Shown here one piece after another: positions 1-8,244 of a stretch of DNA of 64,000 nt (positions within the stretch are counted from its first letter, which is position 1; each line of letters opens with the position of its first letter). The stretch is from Phycisphaeraceae bacterium. Its GTDB lineage: Bacteria; Planctomycetota; Phycisphaerae; Phycisphaerales; Phycisphaeraceae. Location: contig JANQSF010000110.1 of assembly GCA_028284155.1 (NCBI GenBank), forward strand, positions 1 to 64,000. The letters run 5' to 3'. The translations under genes and the position numbers were made by a program. The notes under the pieces were generated by a model, which was not told the DNA's origin, made no database searches, and saw nothing but the letters and a program-made list of their open reading frames with translations.

Positions 1-1219
1 AGATGCGGACGAGCCGGTCGCGGCCGGCCGTGACGATCCGCCCGTCGTGCGTGTATTCGACGGACTGCACGCCGCCGCCGTGCGCGCCCCAGTTGCGCAC
101 CTGTCGGCCGTTGTGCATCTCCCACAGCATGACGCGGCCGTCGCGGCTGGCGGTGGCGACGACGTTCGAGTCGGGCCGCCAACTGATGTCGGTGATCATC
201 CCGTTGTGGCCCTTGAGCGTGTAGAAGATCCGCCCGGTGTGCGCTTCCCACACGTGGACGCCGCCGTTGCGGTCGCCGGTCGCCAGCAGCACGCCGTCCG
301 GGCTGAACTCGAGCGCGGTGACCCAGTCGGTGTGTTTCTTGATCGCGGTGACGACCTCGCCGGTGGCGGTGTCGAACAACTTGACGAGTTTGCCCGGACC
401 GCCTGTGGCGATGCGCGTCTGGTCGGCACTGATGTCGGCGGCGAGCACGGTGTCGAAATCGTTGCCGACGGTGACGATCCGCTGCCCAGTCTGGATGTCG
501 TACAACGCCGCCCGACCTACGGCCGCGCCGCGACCGCCGGCGACGAGCAGGTAGTTGCCGTTGCGCGTGAACTTGAGCACCTGCGGGTTGCGTTCCTCGA
601 ACGGCAAGACGCCCAGCGGCGCGAGGCTGTCGCTGTGATAGAGCACGACCTGGTTCTGGCTGGCGATGGCGACGATCGGCGCCCATGGGTTGTGGGCGAT
701 CGCCTCGACCACGCCGGTGCGGATGCCGCGTTCGGCCGGCTCCAGCAGCAGGTCTTGCGGGATGTTGATCGGCTTGGCCGGCTTGCCCAGCGGCACTTCG
801 GATAGCGCGAGACTGACCTTGGGCTTGTCAGACTTTTTGGCCGTGCCGCCGGCACGTTCGATCAGGCCCTGCTCGATCCACTTCTTGATAAGCGCGAGTT
901 GCGCATCCGGGATGCGCGCCTTGTTGGGCGGCATCTTGGGCTCTTCCATGTGAGCCGTCACCAGATAGAGCACGCTGTTGTCGGGATCGCCAGTCTCGAC
1001 GACTTCCCCACCACCGCCGCCCTGCATGAGCGCCGAGAACGAGGACAGGTCGAGGTCGCCCTTCTTCTTGTCGCCGTTGTGGCAGCCGAGGCAGTGGTTC
1101 TGGAACACGGGTAGGACGTGGTCGGCGAAGTTGACCTTCTCCTGCGCGTGGGCGCGACCGGCGGCGCTCAAGACAAGCGACGTAGCGAGGGCAGTGATCA
1201 ACGCAGGAATGTAACGCAT
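1..1219 (-). CDS. Secreted c-type cytochrome / WD40 repeat protein (3' end cut by window)
   Basis: The reading frame starts at an ATG at 1219 and runs off the left edge, so the C-terminus is missing. The protein begins with a signal peptide ending around AHA, then a planctomycete-type cytochrome c domain with a CLGCH heme motif near residues 43-47 and a distal Met in the EEPKMPPN segment. From about residue 150 onward there are WD40 repeats (for example VTALEFSPDGVLLATGD and ITDISWRPDSNVVATAS). This domain pairing is common in planctomycete secreted proteins encoded next to DUF1549/DUF1553 genes. It is the last visible gene of a four-gene minus-strand run. The heme domain suggests electron transfer and the propeller a binding scaffold, but the substrate is unknown. 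Confidence 0.85.
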   Translation of the reverse strand, partial: MRYIPALITALATSLVLSAAGRAHAQEKVNFADHVLPVFQNHCLGCHNGDKKKGDLDLSSFSALMQGGGGGEVVETGDPDNSVLYLVTAHMEEPKMPPNKARIPDAQLALIKKWIEQGLIERAGGTAKKSDKPKVSLALSEVPLGKPAKPINIPQDLLLEPAERGIRTGVVEAIAHNPWAPIVAIASQNQVVLYHSDSLAPLGVLPFEERNPQVLKFTRNGNYLLVAGGRGAAVGRAALYDIQTGQRIVTVGNDFDTVLAADISADQTRIATGGPGKLVKLFDTATGEVVTAIKKHTDWVTALEFSPDGVLLATGDRNGGVHVWEAHTGRIFYTLKGHNGMITDISWRPDSNVVATASRDGRVMLWEMHNGRQVRNWGAHGGGVQSVEYTHDGRIVTAGRDRLVRI

Positions 1220-1313
1220 CTGGAATGGTCTCTTGTGAGTCGGGGTTCGACGCTTCGGTCCGTCGTTGCGTCGGCTTCTGGTTGACCTCGTACTGCCGGC
1301 ACGGGGTGAGCCG

Positions 1314-1331
1314 CGCTAAGCCGCAAGCGGC
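1314..1331. repeat. Dispersed palindrome family A copy (CGCTAAGCCGCAAGCGGC)
   Basis: Copy of a short element, GCGCTAAGCCGCAAGCGGC, found at eight near-identical sites in this window. The core CCGCAAGCGG (or GCCGCAAGCGGC) is a hairpin with an AA/CAAG loop. This copy lies just downstream of the stop codon of the DUF1549/DUF1553 gene, between it and the WD40 gene. Confidence 0.8.
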
Positions 1332-1336
1332 CTGAC

Positions 1337-3781
1337 CTAGTGGTTGAAGATAAATTCCTTGGAGTTCATCAGGGCCCAGAAGAGGTCTTCCAGGTTTTCT
1401 TTCAGCTTGGCCGGGTCGGTTTCCTTCGTCAGGGGAGCGAGCTTTTCGGTTTCCTGTTGCGTGGGCGTTCGGCCGAGTGTGCGGACGTATAGCGTTTCGA
1501 TGATCTGCTGCGGCGTGTTCTTCTCGGCCAGCAGTTTCGCGACGACGCCGCCCTGCGTGATCTTGGCGTTGACCGTCGGGCCGTTAAGCAGGTGCAACGC
1601 CTGCGACAAGTTCGGCTCCATCACGACCTCACAGGAGCAGACGGTCTCGCGCGTGGCTCGGCCGAACGTCGTGAGGAAGTAGGTAGAGACATTGCCGTCG
1701 GCGATCTGCACGGCACGGGCGCCCAGGGGCAGGCCACGGAACTTGTTTTTCGTGCCGGTCGCCTGGCTGATCGCGTCCAGCAACACCTCGGCGCGCATCC
1801 GCCTAATGGACTGTTTGGCGAAGTTGCGGCTGTCCAGTTCGTTGCTTGGGTTGGGTCGCGTCGCAAGCTGGTAAGTCCGTGACGTGCAGATGTCGCGCAC
1901 CAGTTTCTTGAAGTCGTAGTTGTAATCGGTGAACCGCTTGGCCAGTTCGTCGAGCAGTTCGGGGTTGCTCGGTGGGTTGCTCACGCGGACGTCGTCCACC
2001 GGCTCGATAATGCCCTGGCCGAAGAAGTGGGCCCAGACGATGTTGGACAGGTTGCGGGCGAAGAACGGGTTTTCGGGCGAGGCGAGCCACTGGGCCAGGA
2101 TCTGGCGTCGGTCTTTGCCGCGCGTCTCGGGGGCGTCGCCGCCCAGGAACTTGGGCGCCATCACGCGGTTGCCGATCGGGTGATTCACCTCGCCGCCGCC
2201 GCGGTTGTAGATGACCTGCTCGCGCGGGTCTTCGGCCCGCTTACGTCCGACCTGGCTGAAGAACGCGGCGAAGCTGTAGTAGTCGTCCATCGTCCAGCGG
2301 TCGAACGGGTGGTTGTGGCATTGGGCGCACTGGATGCGCATGCCCATGAACACCTGCGCGACGTTCTCAGCCACCTTGAGCGTCTGCGTCTCGACCTGGT
2401 AGTAGTTGGTCGCGGGGTTGGTGAACGTGCCGCCGGTCGAGCCGAGCAGTTCCTGCACGATCTGGTTCATCGGCACGTTGTTGGCGATGCGCTCCTGGAG
2501 CCAGTTGTAATAGAGCAGCGTCGCCTTGTACGACATCCGCCGGTTGCCGTCGGAACGGATCTGAAGCAACTCGGCGAACTTCATCACCCAGATCTCGGCA
2601 AACTCCTTGCGGTCGAGCAGTTCGTCCACGAGCTTGGTGCGTTTGTCGGGCGACTTGTCGTTCATGAAACGGTCGAACTCTTCGCGCGTCGGCAGCGTGC
2701 CGGCGATGTCGATGTACGCGCGGCGCATGAACGTCTGGTCGTCGCACAAGTCGCTGGGCGTGATGCGCAGCTTCTTGAGCTTGGCGTAGGCTAATTCGTC
2801 GATGTAGTTGTTGGCCGGCGGGTTCGGCCAGTCGTACTTGAGGCCTTTGGGGATGACGATGACCTGCGCGCCGACGGTGAAGGTGTCGAAGCGGGCCATG
2901 ACGAACGCCTCGCCGCGTTGGTGCGCGGTGATGACACCGGCCTCGTCGATGTCGGCGCTGGTCGCGTTGCTGGTGATATACGCGGCCAGGTGCGACACGT
3001 CTCGGGTCGTGCCGTCGGAGTAGCGGGCGCGGACGGTCAGGCGTTGCGTGCTGTTCTCGCCTTCGAGCACGATGCGCGTCGGCGTCACGTCGATACCGAC
3101 GGGCTTGGCGATGTCATTGGCGTCACGTGGCGCGCCGGCCTTGATCCAGCGGAGCGTCTCGTTGTAAAGCTCGCCGCCCTCTTTGAACAACTCGCCGCCG
3201 GTGTGGTTGACCTTGCCGACACCCTTTTCGAGCAGCAGGCTCTGCTCGGGCAGCGACAGGTTGATCCGTCGGCCGGCCAACTCGCGGACGATGCGGTTGT
3301 AGTCGCCATCGGGGTCGTAGCCGAACAGCGACAGCATGAACCCGTCCTTGCCGCGTGCCGCGCCGTGACACGACCCGGCGTTGCAGCCGGCCTTCATGAA
3401 GACGGGCATCACATCGAGCTTGAAGCTGATCGGGCGGTCCTTGGTCGCGTCCTTGACCTTGACGGGCAGCATGACGGCCCGGCCGGCGTACTCGACCTTC
3501 AGTTGCGTTTGCCCGTCGGCGACGGGGTGGATCGTGTAGCCGTCGAGTTTGACCAGCTTCGGGTCGGCGAAGCTGTAATTGGCCTGCATCGTCACGTCCT
3601 GCGTCACGCCGTCGTCGAAAACGGCTTGCACGACGACGGACTGCCGGTCGCGCTGCGTGGTCAGGTCGATGTCGGGCGGGAAGACCTTGACATCGACGAG
3701 CGTCCGCGCGTTGGCGACGACGGTCACGGCGATGACAAGGAAGAGCGCCAGTGCGGCGATGAATGTCTGTTTCGTGGTCAC
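1337..3781 (-). CDS. DUF1549/DUF1553 (PSD1-type) secreted cytochrome with Ig-like domain
   Basis: Large secreted protein of 814 aa. I place the start at GTG 3781, which follows AAAGGA at good spacing and directly precedes a signal peptide (TKQTFIAALALFLVIAVTVVANA). The open frame continues to 3886, but that extension reads through a palindromic repeat. Order: Ig-like (Big2-like) stretch, a heme-like CNAGSCHG motif near residues 133-140 (C-x4-CH, not C-x2-CH), a second Ig-like stretch, then DUF1549 with CAQCHNHPFDRW near residue 480 and DUF1553 to the C-terminus. The family is nearly confined to planctomycetes and verrucomicrobia, and its function is not established. It lies between the PPC and WD40-cytochrome genes in one operon. 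Confidence 0.9.
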   Translation of the reverse strand: MTTKQTFIAALALFLVIAVTVVANARTLVDVKVFPPDIDLTTQRDRQSVVVQAVFDDGVTQDVTMQANYSFADPKLVKLDGYTIHPVADGQTQLKVEYAGRAVMLPVKVKDATKDRPISFKLDVMPVFMKAGCNAGSCHGAARGKDGFMLSLFGYDPDGDYNRIVRELAGRRINLSLPEQSLLLEKGVGKVNHTGGELFKEGGELYNETLRWIKAGAPRDANDIAKPVGIDVTPTRIVLEGENSTQRLTVRARYSDGTTRDVSHLAAYITSNATSADIDEAGVITAHQRGEAFVMARFDTFTVGAQVIVIPKGLKYDWPNPPANNYIDELAYAKLKKLRITPSDLCDDQTFMRRAYIDIAGTLPTREEFDRFMNDKSPDKRTKLVDELLDRKEFAEIWVMKFAELLQIRSDGNRRMSYKATLLYYNWLQERIANNVPMNQIVQELLGSTGGTFTNPATNYYQVETQTLKVAENVAQVFMGMRIQCAQCHNHPFDRWTMDDYYSFAAFFSQVGRKRAEDPREQVIYNRGGGEVNHPIGNRVMAPKFLGGDAPETRGKDRRQILAQWLASPENPFFARNLSNIVWAHFFGQGIIEPVDDVRVSNPPSNPELLDELAKRFTDYNYDFKKLVRDICTSRTYQLATRPNPSNELDSRNFAKQSIRRMRAEVLLDAISQATGTKNKFRGLPLGARAVQIADGNVSTYFLTTFGRATRETVCSCEVVMEPNLSQALHLLNGPTVNAKITQGGVVAKLLAEKNTPQQIIETLYVRTLGRTPTQQETEKLAPLTKETDPAKLKENLEDLFWALMNSKEFIFNH

Positions 3782-3850
3782 GTCGAGTCCTTTGTTGGAT
3801 CGGCGGTGTGTGTCGAATCGTGCGGTGTCGTTCGCGATTGCCAAACTGGG

Positions 3851-3872
3851 CAACCCGCCGCAAGCGGCGGGC
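3851..3872. repeat. Palindrome ACCCGCCGCAAGCGGCGGGC, relative of family A
   Basis: A hairpin with the same CCGCAAGCGG core as family A, but with longer GC arms and without the CGCTAAG side sequence. It lies between the PPC gene (stop at 3883) and the GTG start of the DUF1549/DUF1553 gene (3781). It could form a hairpin in the operon transcript. Confidence 0.6.
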
Positions 3873-3882
3873 TGTGTGCGGA

Positions 3883-6342
3883 TCACTGCTGGTCGCGCGC
3901 CTCGGCGGCCTGCTTGCGGAGTTGTTCCAATCGGCTGAGTCGTTTGACGACCGGCTTGGCTGCGGGCTTCGGCTGCGGTTTGGCGGCGACCTTCGGCTTC
4001 GGGGCCGGCTTCTTCGGGGCCGGCGGCGGCGGATCGACGCGGAGCACACCGCCGCCACCGACGGAGTGCAGCACCGGCTCCCCCTCGTGCATCACGATGA
4101 CCTGGCAGAACAGGCTCTTATGTTGGCCGGCCGGTGTCTTGGGGTCCGTCGTCAATGCGTAAACAACTTCCTTCGTGTCCTTGTTGATCTTGGCCTCGCG
4201 CGACTCAGCGGCGACCTTCGCGGGCAGGCCGTGCAGGATGACGCGGGCCTCGCCCTCGAACGGGCGGCGTTGTTCGAGCGTGCAGACCAGGTCGACCGGC
4301 TTGCCCTGTTCGGTCGCGGCGAGGTTGATCTTCATCGCAATGTAAGGCTCTTCAACGCGCAGGTCGGCGAGCTGCGTGCTGACCCAGCCCGCGCCGTTGC
4401 CGATGTCGGCCGAGCCGAGGATGGCGATCTTCCAGGTGCGCGTCTGCGCGTTGCCCGCGGCGTTGATCGGGTAGTACGCCTCGTTCTTGCCCGCGGGGAT
4501 CGTCACGCTGCCCGACGCGCCGATGCCCGGAGGGCGCCAGAGCATGCGAAGCGTGATCGCCTTGTCGAAGCCTTCCTTACGCTCAGCCACGACCTTGAGG
4601 TTCATCGAGCCGGCACGCACGATCGGCGCCTTGGGCTGAACGATGCTGATCTTGAACGGCACTTCCTCAGCCACGGCGAAGGCGGCCTGATTCACATTCG
4701 AGCGGTAGTAGACCGTCGCGTTCGGGTTGCCGAACACGAGGTCGACGTTCTGGTTGAACCCGCCTGCAATGCCGGTCTTCTCATCGACATGCTTGGCGAT
4801 GATGTTGCCGAGGCTGCCGCCGACCGCTGCGTCGGGCGCGGCCTCGAACACGACGGGCACACGGTCGATGTTCGACGCGATCGTGTCGGCGTGCATCGTC
4901 ACACCGGCGGGCAGGCCCTCGGCGTAAAGCTTCATGTCGCCGCCGAAGTTGTTGCGCTGCACGCGGACCCACGTCGCGTAACGGTTGCCCTTGGGCACGA
5001 CGATGGTCTGCCGCGTCTGGTTAGCCTGGTTCCGCGCGTACTCCGGGATGTGCGTATAAACGTTTGCCTTGATCGGATTGAACTCGATCCGGTAGACGTA
5101 GTTCGGGCCGCCCTTGCGTAGGTGGTCGCGGATGAGGACGTAGTACTCACCGTCGGCCGGCGGGTCGAAACGGAACTGCGAATCGGGCCCGTTCTGGTCG
5201 TCATTGCTCGCCAGGCGTTGACCCTTGATGTCATAAACGTAAAGCACGGGGTCCAGGGGCGAGCGGAGCGACCGCGCGTGCGCCTGCACGAGGAACCGCT
5301 GGCCCTTCTTGGCCTTGACCTTGAACCAGTCGTAGTCGCCGTCCTGCTGGATGATGCCGTTGAGCGCCACGGGCAGGTCGCCTTCGACGACGGTGGCTTG
5401 CTTTGTGCGACTCTCGTTTGGCTCGACCTCGAGCACGTTGCGGTATTCGCTGACGCGTAGCGCGTTCGGCGAGGGCGAAACGCCTGAGTCCTGCTTCGCG
5501 TAAACCGGGAAACGCGACACCGACGACGCGGGCAGCGCGACCTGCTGTTCGATGTCGCCGGCCGGGTCACCGATCAGACGGACCTTCAGTTGCTCACCGA
5601 CCTTGCCACCCGCCGGGTACGCGACCTTCGGTCGGGGGAACGAACCCACATGCAATCGATACCGACACGCACTGCTGCCGCCGTACGACGCCTCGCGCAC
5701 CATCACGACGTACTTACCGTCTTCCGGAGCGACGACGGAACACGTCGGGTCCTGCAGGAGCAACGCCGAGTCGTCGCTGGCGGCCAGCTCGAATCGCTTC
5801 ATATCCATGATCGCCACGGCCGCGTCGAACATCGTGTTGCCGAGTCGGATGCCTTCGACCTCGGCGCTGATGCGCTGCCCCTTCTTCACGTCGAAGACGT
5901 AGTAGTCCACGTCTTCGGCTTGCACGACGCCGTGCACGGTCGAGTTGAACTGGATGCTTTGCGGTGCGGCAAAGTCGCTGTTCGGCTCCTTCTCGTCAAC
6001 GGTCGGCAGTGCGCCGACCCAGAACGTGCGGGCCTCGGTGATGCCGCTGGCCGTGCGGACGCGCATGACCTGCTCGCCCAGCGGCGCGTCGGGCGCGATC
6101 TTGACAGTCGCCTTAACCGACTTGTTGTTCTCGTGCGGCTCGAGCTTCACGACCTCAACGCCGGGCTGATACATCATGATCTGCTGCGCGTCCTTGAGAC
6201 GGTCGCCGTGGAAGGTGATCGTCGCTTCCGTGCCGCGCTGCGCGCCGCGGGGCGTGATGATCGACAGCCGAGGGTCGGCCGCGTTGACCACCGACGCGAA
6301 AGCGGCGAGGGCGATGATGATCCATACGACAAGTCGGGACAT
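3883..6342 (-). CDS. Secreted protein with two PPC (pre-peptidase C-terminal) domains
   Basis: 819 aa. ATG 6342 is preferred over the upstream in-frame ATG at 6366 because AGAGGT sits just ahead of it and a signal peptide (MSRLVVWIIIALAAFASVVNA) follows directly. After an N-terminal IPT/TIG-like stretch (ITPRGAQRGTEATITFHGD) come two PPC-like beta domains at roughly residues 115-235 and 305-415, recognisable by EPNSD/EPNES followed by DVDYYVFDVKKGQ and DYDWFKVKAKKGQ. The C-terminus is a Pro/Ala/Lys tail and a short basic helix, a plausible wall or membrane interaction segment. Such proteins regularly accompany DUF1549/DUF1553 and DUF1501 genes in planctomycetes. Catalytic activity is not evident. 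Confidence 0.85.
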   Translation of the reverse strand: MSRLVVWIIIALAAFASVVNAADPRLSIITPRGAQRGTEATITFHGDRLKDAQQIMMYQPGVEVVKLEPHENNKSVKATVKIAPDAPLGEQVMRVRTASGITEARTFWVGALPTVDEKEPNSDFAAPQSIQFNSTVHGVVQAEDVDYYVFDVKKGQRISAEVEGIRLGNTMFDAAVAIMDMKRFELAASDDSALLLQDPTCSVVAPEDGKYVVMVREASYGGSSACRYRLHVGSFPRPKVAYPAGGKVGEQLKVRLIGDPAGDIEQQVALPASSVSRFPVYAKQDSGVSPSPNALRVSEYRNVLEVEPNESRTKQATVVEGDLPVALNGIIQQDGDYDWFKVKAKKGQRFLVQAHARSLRSPLDPVLYVYDIKGQRLASNDDQNGPDSQFRFDPPADGEYYVLIRDHLRKGGPNYVYRIEFNPIKANVYTHIPEYARNQANQTRQTIVVPKGNRYATWVRVQRNNFGGDMKLYAEGLPAGVTMHADTIASNIDRVPVVFEAAPDAAVGGSLGNIIAKHVDEKTGIAGGFNQNVDLVFGNPNATVYYRSNVNQAAFAVAEEVPFKISIVQPKAPIVRAGSMNLKVVAERKEGFDKAITLRMLWRPPGIGASGSVTIPAGKNEAYYPINAAGNAQTRTWKIAILGSADIGNGAGWVSTQLADLRVEEPYIAMKINLAATEQGKPVDLVCTLEQRRPFEGEARVILHGLPAKVAAESREAKINKDTKEVVYALTTDPKTPAGQHKSLFCQVIVMHEGEPVLHSVGGGGVLRVDPPPPAPKKPAPKPKVAAKPQPKPAAKPVVKRLSRLEQLRKQAAEARDQQ

Positions 6343-6405
6343 CTGAGACCTCTTGATTCGAGTCACAGGATGAGGGTGCCGTCGGGCTGTGTTTGGCCCG
6401 GGGGA

Positions 6406-6424
6406 GCGCTAAGCCGCAAGCGGC
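6406..6424. repeat. Family A palindrome in operon gap
   Basis: Exact GCGCTAAGCCGCAAGCGGC, preceded by GGGGGA as in the copy at 21045. It begins a few bases beyond the DUF1501 stop codon and lies 60-80 bases upstream of the PPC gene start. With the copies at 1314 and 3851, every gap in this operon carries a palindrome with this core. Confidence 0.8.
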
Positions 6425-6430
6425 GGTAGA

Positions 6431-7804
6431 TCAGGCCAGGACGTCGCTGATCGGCTTGCCGCCGTCGACGATTTCCATCGGGCGGTCACCGGGAGCCATC
6501 AGTTCCTTGTCGCCAACGATGCCCATCCGGTTGTAGACCGTCTGAGCCAGGTCCTGCACGGTCACCGGATTCAGGTCGGGCTCGGAGGCCGTCGCGTCCG
6601 ACGTGCCGTAGAACGCGCCGCCCTTGATGCCGCCGCCGGCCAACACGACGCTGAAGACCTTCGGCCAGTGGTCGCGGCCGTCGTCCTTGTTAATCTTCGG
6701 CGTTCGGCCGAACTCGCTGCTGACCATCACAAGCGTGGACTTAAGCAGCCCGCGCTGGTCGAGGTCGGTGATCAGCGCGTGGAACGCCTGGTCGAACGAC
6801 GGGACCTGGCGGTTGATGCTGTCGCGGATGCGCTGGTGCATGTCCCAGCCGCCGTACGTCATCGTGACCATGCGGACGCCGGCCTCGACGAGCCGACGGG
6901 CCATGAGCATGCGCATGCCAGCCTGGTTCTTGCCGTAACGGTTCTTCATCGCCTCCGGCTCGGCCGCGACGTTGAACGCCTCACGGGCGTGCTTCGAGCT
7001 GATCATCGCGTAAGCGCGCTGGTAGAACGCGTCCATCGCGTCGAGGTTGTCGCTCTTCTCCAACTTGCGGAAGTGCTCGTCCACTGTCGCGAGGATCGAA
7101 CGACGCTTCTCAAACCGCTCGACGCTGATGCCGCCCGGCAGTGTCAGGTCGCGCACCTTGAACCCGCCCGATGCCGGGTCGCTCCCCAAGCTGAACGGGC
7201 CATACATACTCGAGAGGTAGCCGCTGCCGGCGTACTCATTCGGTTGATTCGGGATGCATACGTACTGCGGCATGCTCTTACGCGGGCCGAACTCGTGCGA
7301 CACGACCGAGCCGTACGACGGGAAACTAATCGCCGGACTGGGCCGGTAGCCGGTGAACATGTTGTGCGTGCCGCGCTCGTGGGCCGCTTCGCCGTGGGTC
7401 ATCGAGCGGATGACGCAGAGCTTGTCCGCGATCGTCGCCGTGCGGCGCAGGTTCTGGCTGAAGACCTGGCCATCGACATTGGTCTTGACTGTGCCCAGCG
7501 GGCCGCGGTATTCGATCGGCGCGTAGGGCTTGGGGTCCCACGTCTCCTGGTGGGCGCAGCCGCCGGGCAGGAAGATGTGGATCACGCTCTTGGCCTGACC
7601 TTCCTTGGTCTCGTAATGCTTCTGAGCCGCCTGGGCCGACTCGTGCTTGAGCAGGCCGCCGAGCGTCAGGCCGAGGCCGCCGGCGAACCCGGCATAAAGA
7701 AAGTCACGCCGCGACGCGCCACGGGGAGCGGGTCGGCCGGGCAGGCCGAAGCCGTGCCAGTGGTCTTGGCCGTTGCAGAATCCGTCCTTGTTCATCTTCG
7801 TCAT
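6431..7804 (-). CDS. DUF1501 family protein with Tat signal
   Basis: 457 aa. The N-terminus carries a twin-arginine motif SRRDFL at residues 31-36 followed by a hydrophobic Ala/Gly/Leu stretch, so Tat export is likely. The body has family hallmarks: FLPGGCAHQETWDPKPYAP near residue 80, MTHGEAAHERGTHNMFTGYRPSP, and SEFGRTPKINKDDGRDHW with VVLAGGGIKGG near the end. DUF1501 proteins are related in fold to alkaline phosphatase/sulfatase enzymes and are almost always encoded beside DUF1549/DUF1553 cytochromes in planctomycetes, but no activity is established. It is the first gene of the four-gene run. GAGGA lies about ten bases ahead of the ATG. Confidence 0.9.
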   Translation of the reverse strand: MTKMNKDGFCNGQDHWHGFGLPGRPAPRGASRRDFLYAGFAGGLGLTLGGLLKHESAQAAQKHYETKEGQAKSVIHIFLPGGCAHQETWDPKPYAPIEYRGPLGTVKTNVDGQVFSQNLRRTATIADKLCVIRSMTHGEAAHERGTHNMFTGYRPSPAISFPSYGSVVSHEFGPRKSMPQYVCIPNQPNEYAGSGYLSSMYGPFSLGSDPASGGFKVRDLTLPGGISVERFEKRRSILATVDEHFRKLEKSDNLDAMDAFYQRAYAMISSKHAREAFNVAAEPEAMKNRYGKNQAGMRMLMARRLVEAGVRMVTMTYGGWDMHQRIRDSINRQVPSFDQAFHALITDLDQRGLLKSTLVMVSSEFGRTPKINKDDGRDHWPKVFSVVLAGGGIKGGAFYGTSDATASEPDLNPVTVQDLAQTVYNRMGIVGDKELMAPGDRPMEIVDGGKPISDVLA

Positions 7805-8111
7805 CGTGTCTAATCCTCACCAAATGGGTGTGGGGGTAAAGCCTCTAGGTCAACCTTGCCGGTGACGGGCTCTCATCTCGAGGGTTGTGTCAGGGGGTAT
7901 TTGCTCAGATCAACGGAGCGGATACGTCGCGGGCGGGTGGCATCAAGTCGATTGGGATTGGGTCAACCGGGTCGAATCAGGCCAAAGTGGGCCTCGCACC
8001 TCGCGTTTGCCCCTCAGGGCATTGATCGGAACGTTATGAGCGGGAGATTGACCGGTCAAGGGTATCGGACGGGGATCTTGCGATTCGACAAGGCGTCAAC
8101 CCGGACCATCA

Positions 8112-8143
8112 AATCGCTATAAATATCTTAATATCAAGCGATT
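8112..8143. promoter_or_regulatory. AT-rich inverted repeat, possible operator
   Basis: The arms AATCGCT (8112-8118) and AGCGATT (8137-8143) are perfectly complementary around an 18-base AT-only core containing AAATATCTTAATATC. In a GC-rich genome this island stands out. It lies about 310 bases upstream of the DUF1501 start on its strand, so it may mark a promoter/operator or a long leader. Confidence 0.35.
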
Positions 8144-8194
8144 GAACCTGTTCATTCGGGCCGACATGGCATCGGCCCGTCGCGGTCGATATAG

Positions 8195-8213
8195 GCCGAC
8201 CGTCTCGGTCGGC
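8195..8213 (-). terminator. Hairpin after the C1 peptidase gene
   Basis: GCCGACCG and CGGTCGGC form an 8-bp perfect stem around a three-base loop, about 30 bases past the peptidase stop codon. There is no following T-tract, so it is either a factor-assisted terminator or another dispersed palindrome. Confidence 0.4.
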
Positions 8214-8244
8214 AAGCGCCCAGACGCCCCCATCGCCACAGTAC

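Larger units (their letters stand above)
7805..8244. other. Intergenic region upstream of the DUF1501 operon
   Basis: 440 bases with no gene I can support; a plus-strand frame at 7856-8122 lacks family features. It contains an AT-rich island at about 8110-8150 and a hairpin at 8195-8213. The operon promoter should lie here, but I could not pick convincing -35/-10 boxes. Confidence 0.6.

Noticed and set aside
3782-3886. N-terminal extension of the DUF1549/DUF1553 frame
   Set aside because: It translates a palindromic repeat and lies ahead of a clear signal peptide and RBS at GTG 3781.
2918-5121. Long plus-strand frames opposite the DUF1549/DUF1553 and PPC genes
   Set aside because: They are antisense shadows in GC-rich coding DNA; translations lack family motifs and signal or fold patterns.
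7856-8122. 88-aa plus-strand frame upstream of the DUF1501 operon
   Set aside because: No family pattern, no ribosome site, and it overlaps the likely promoter region.
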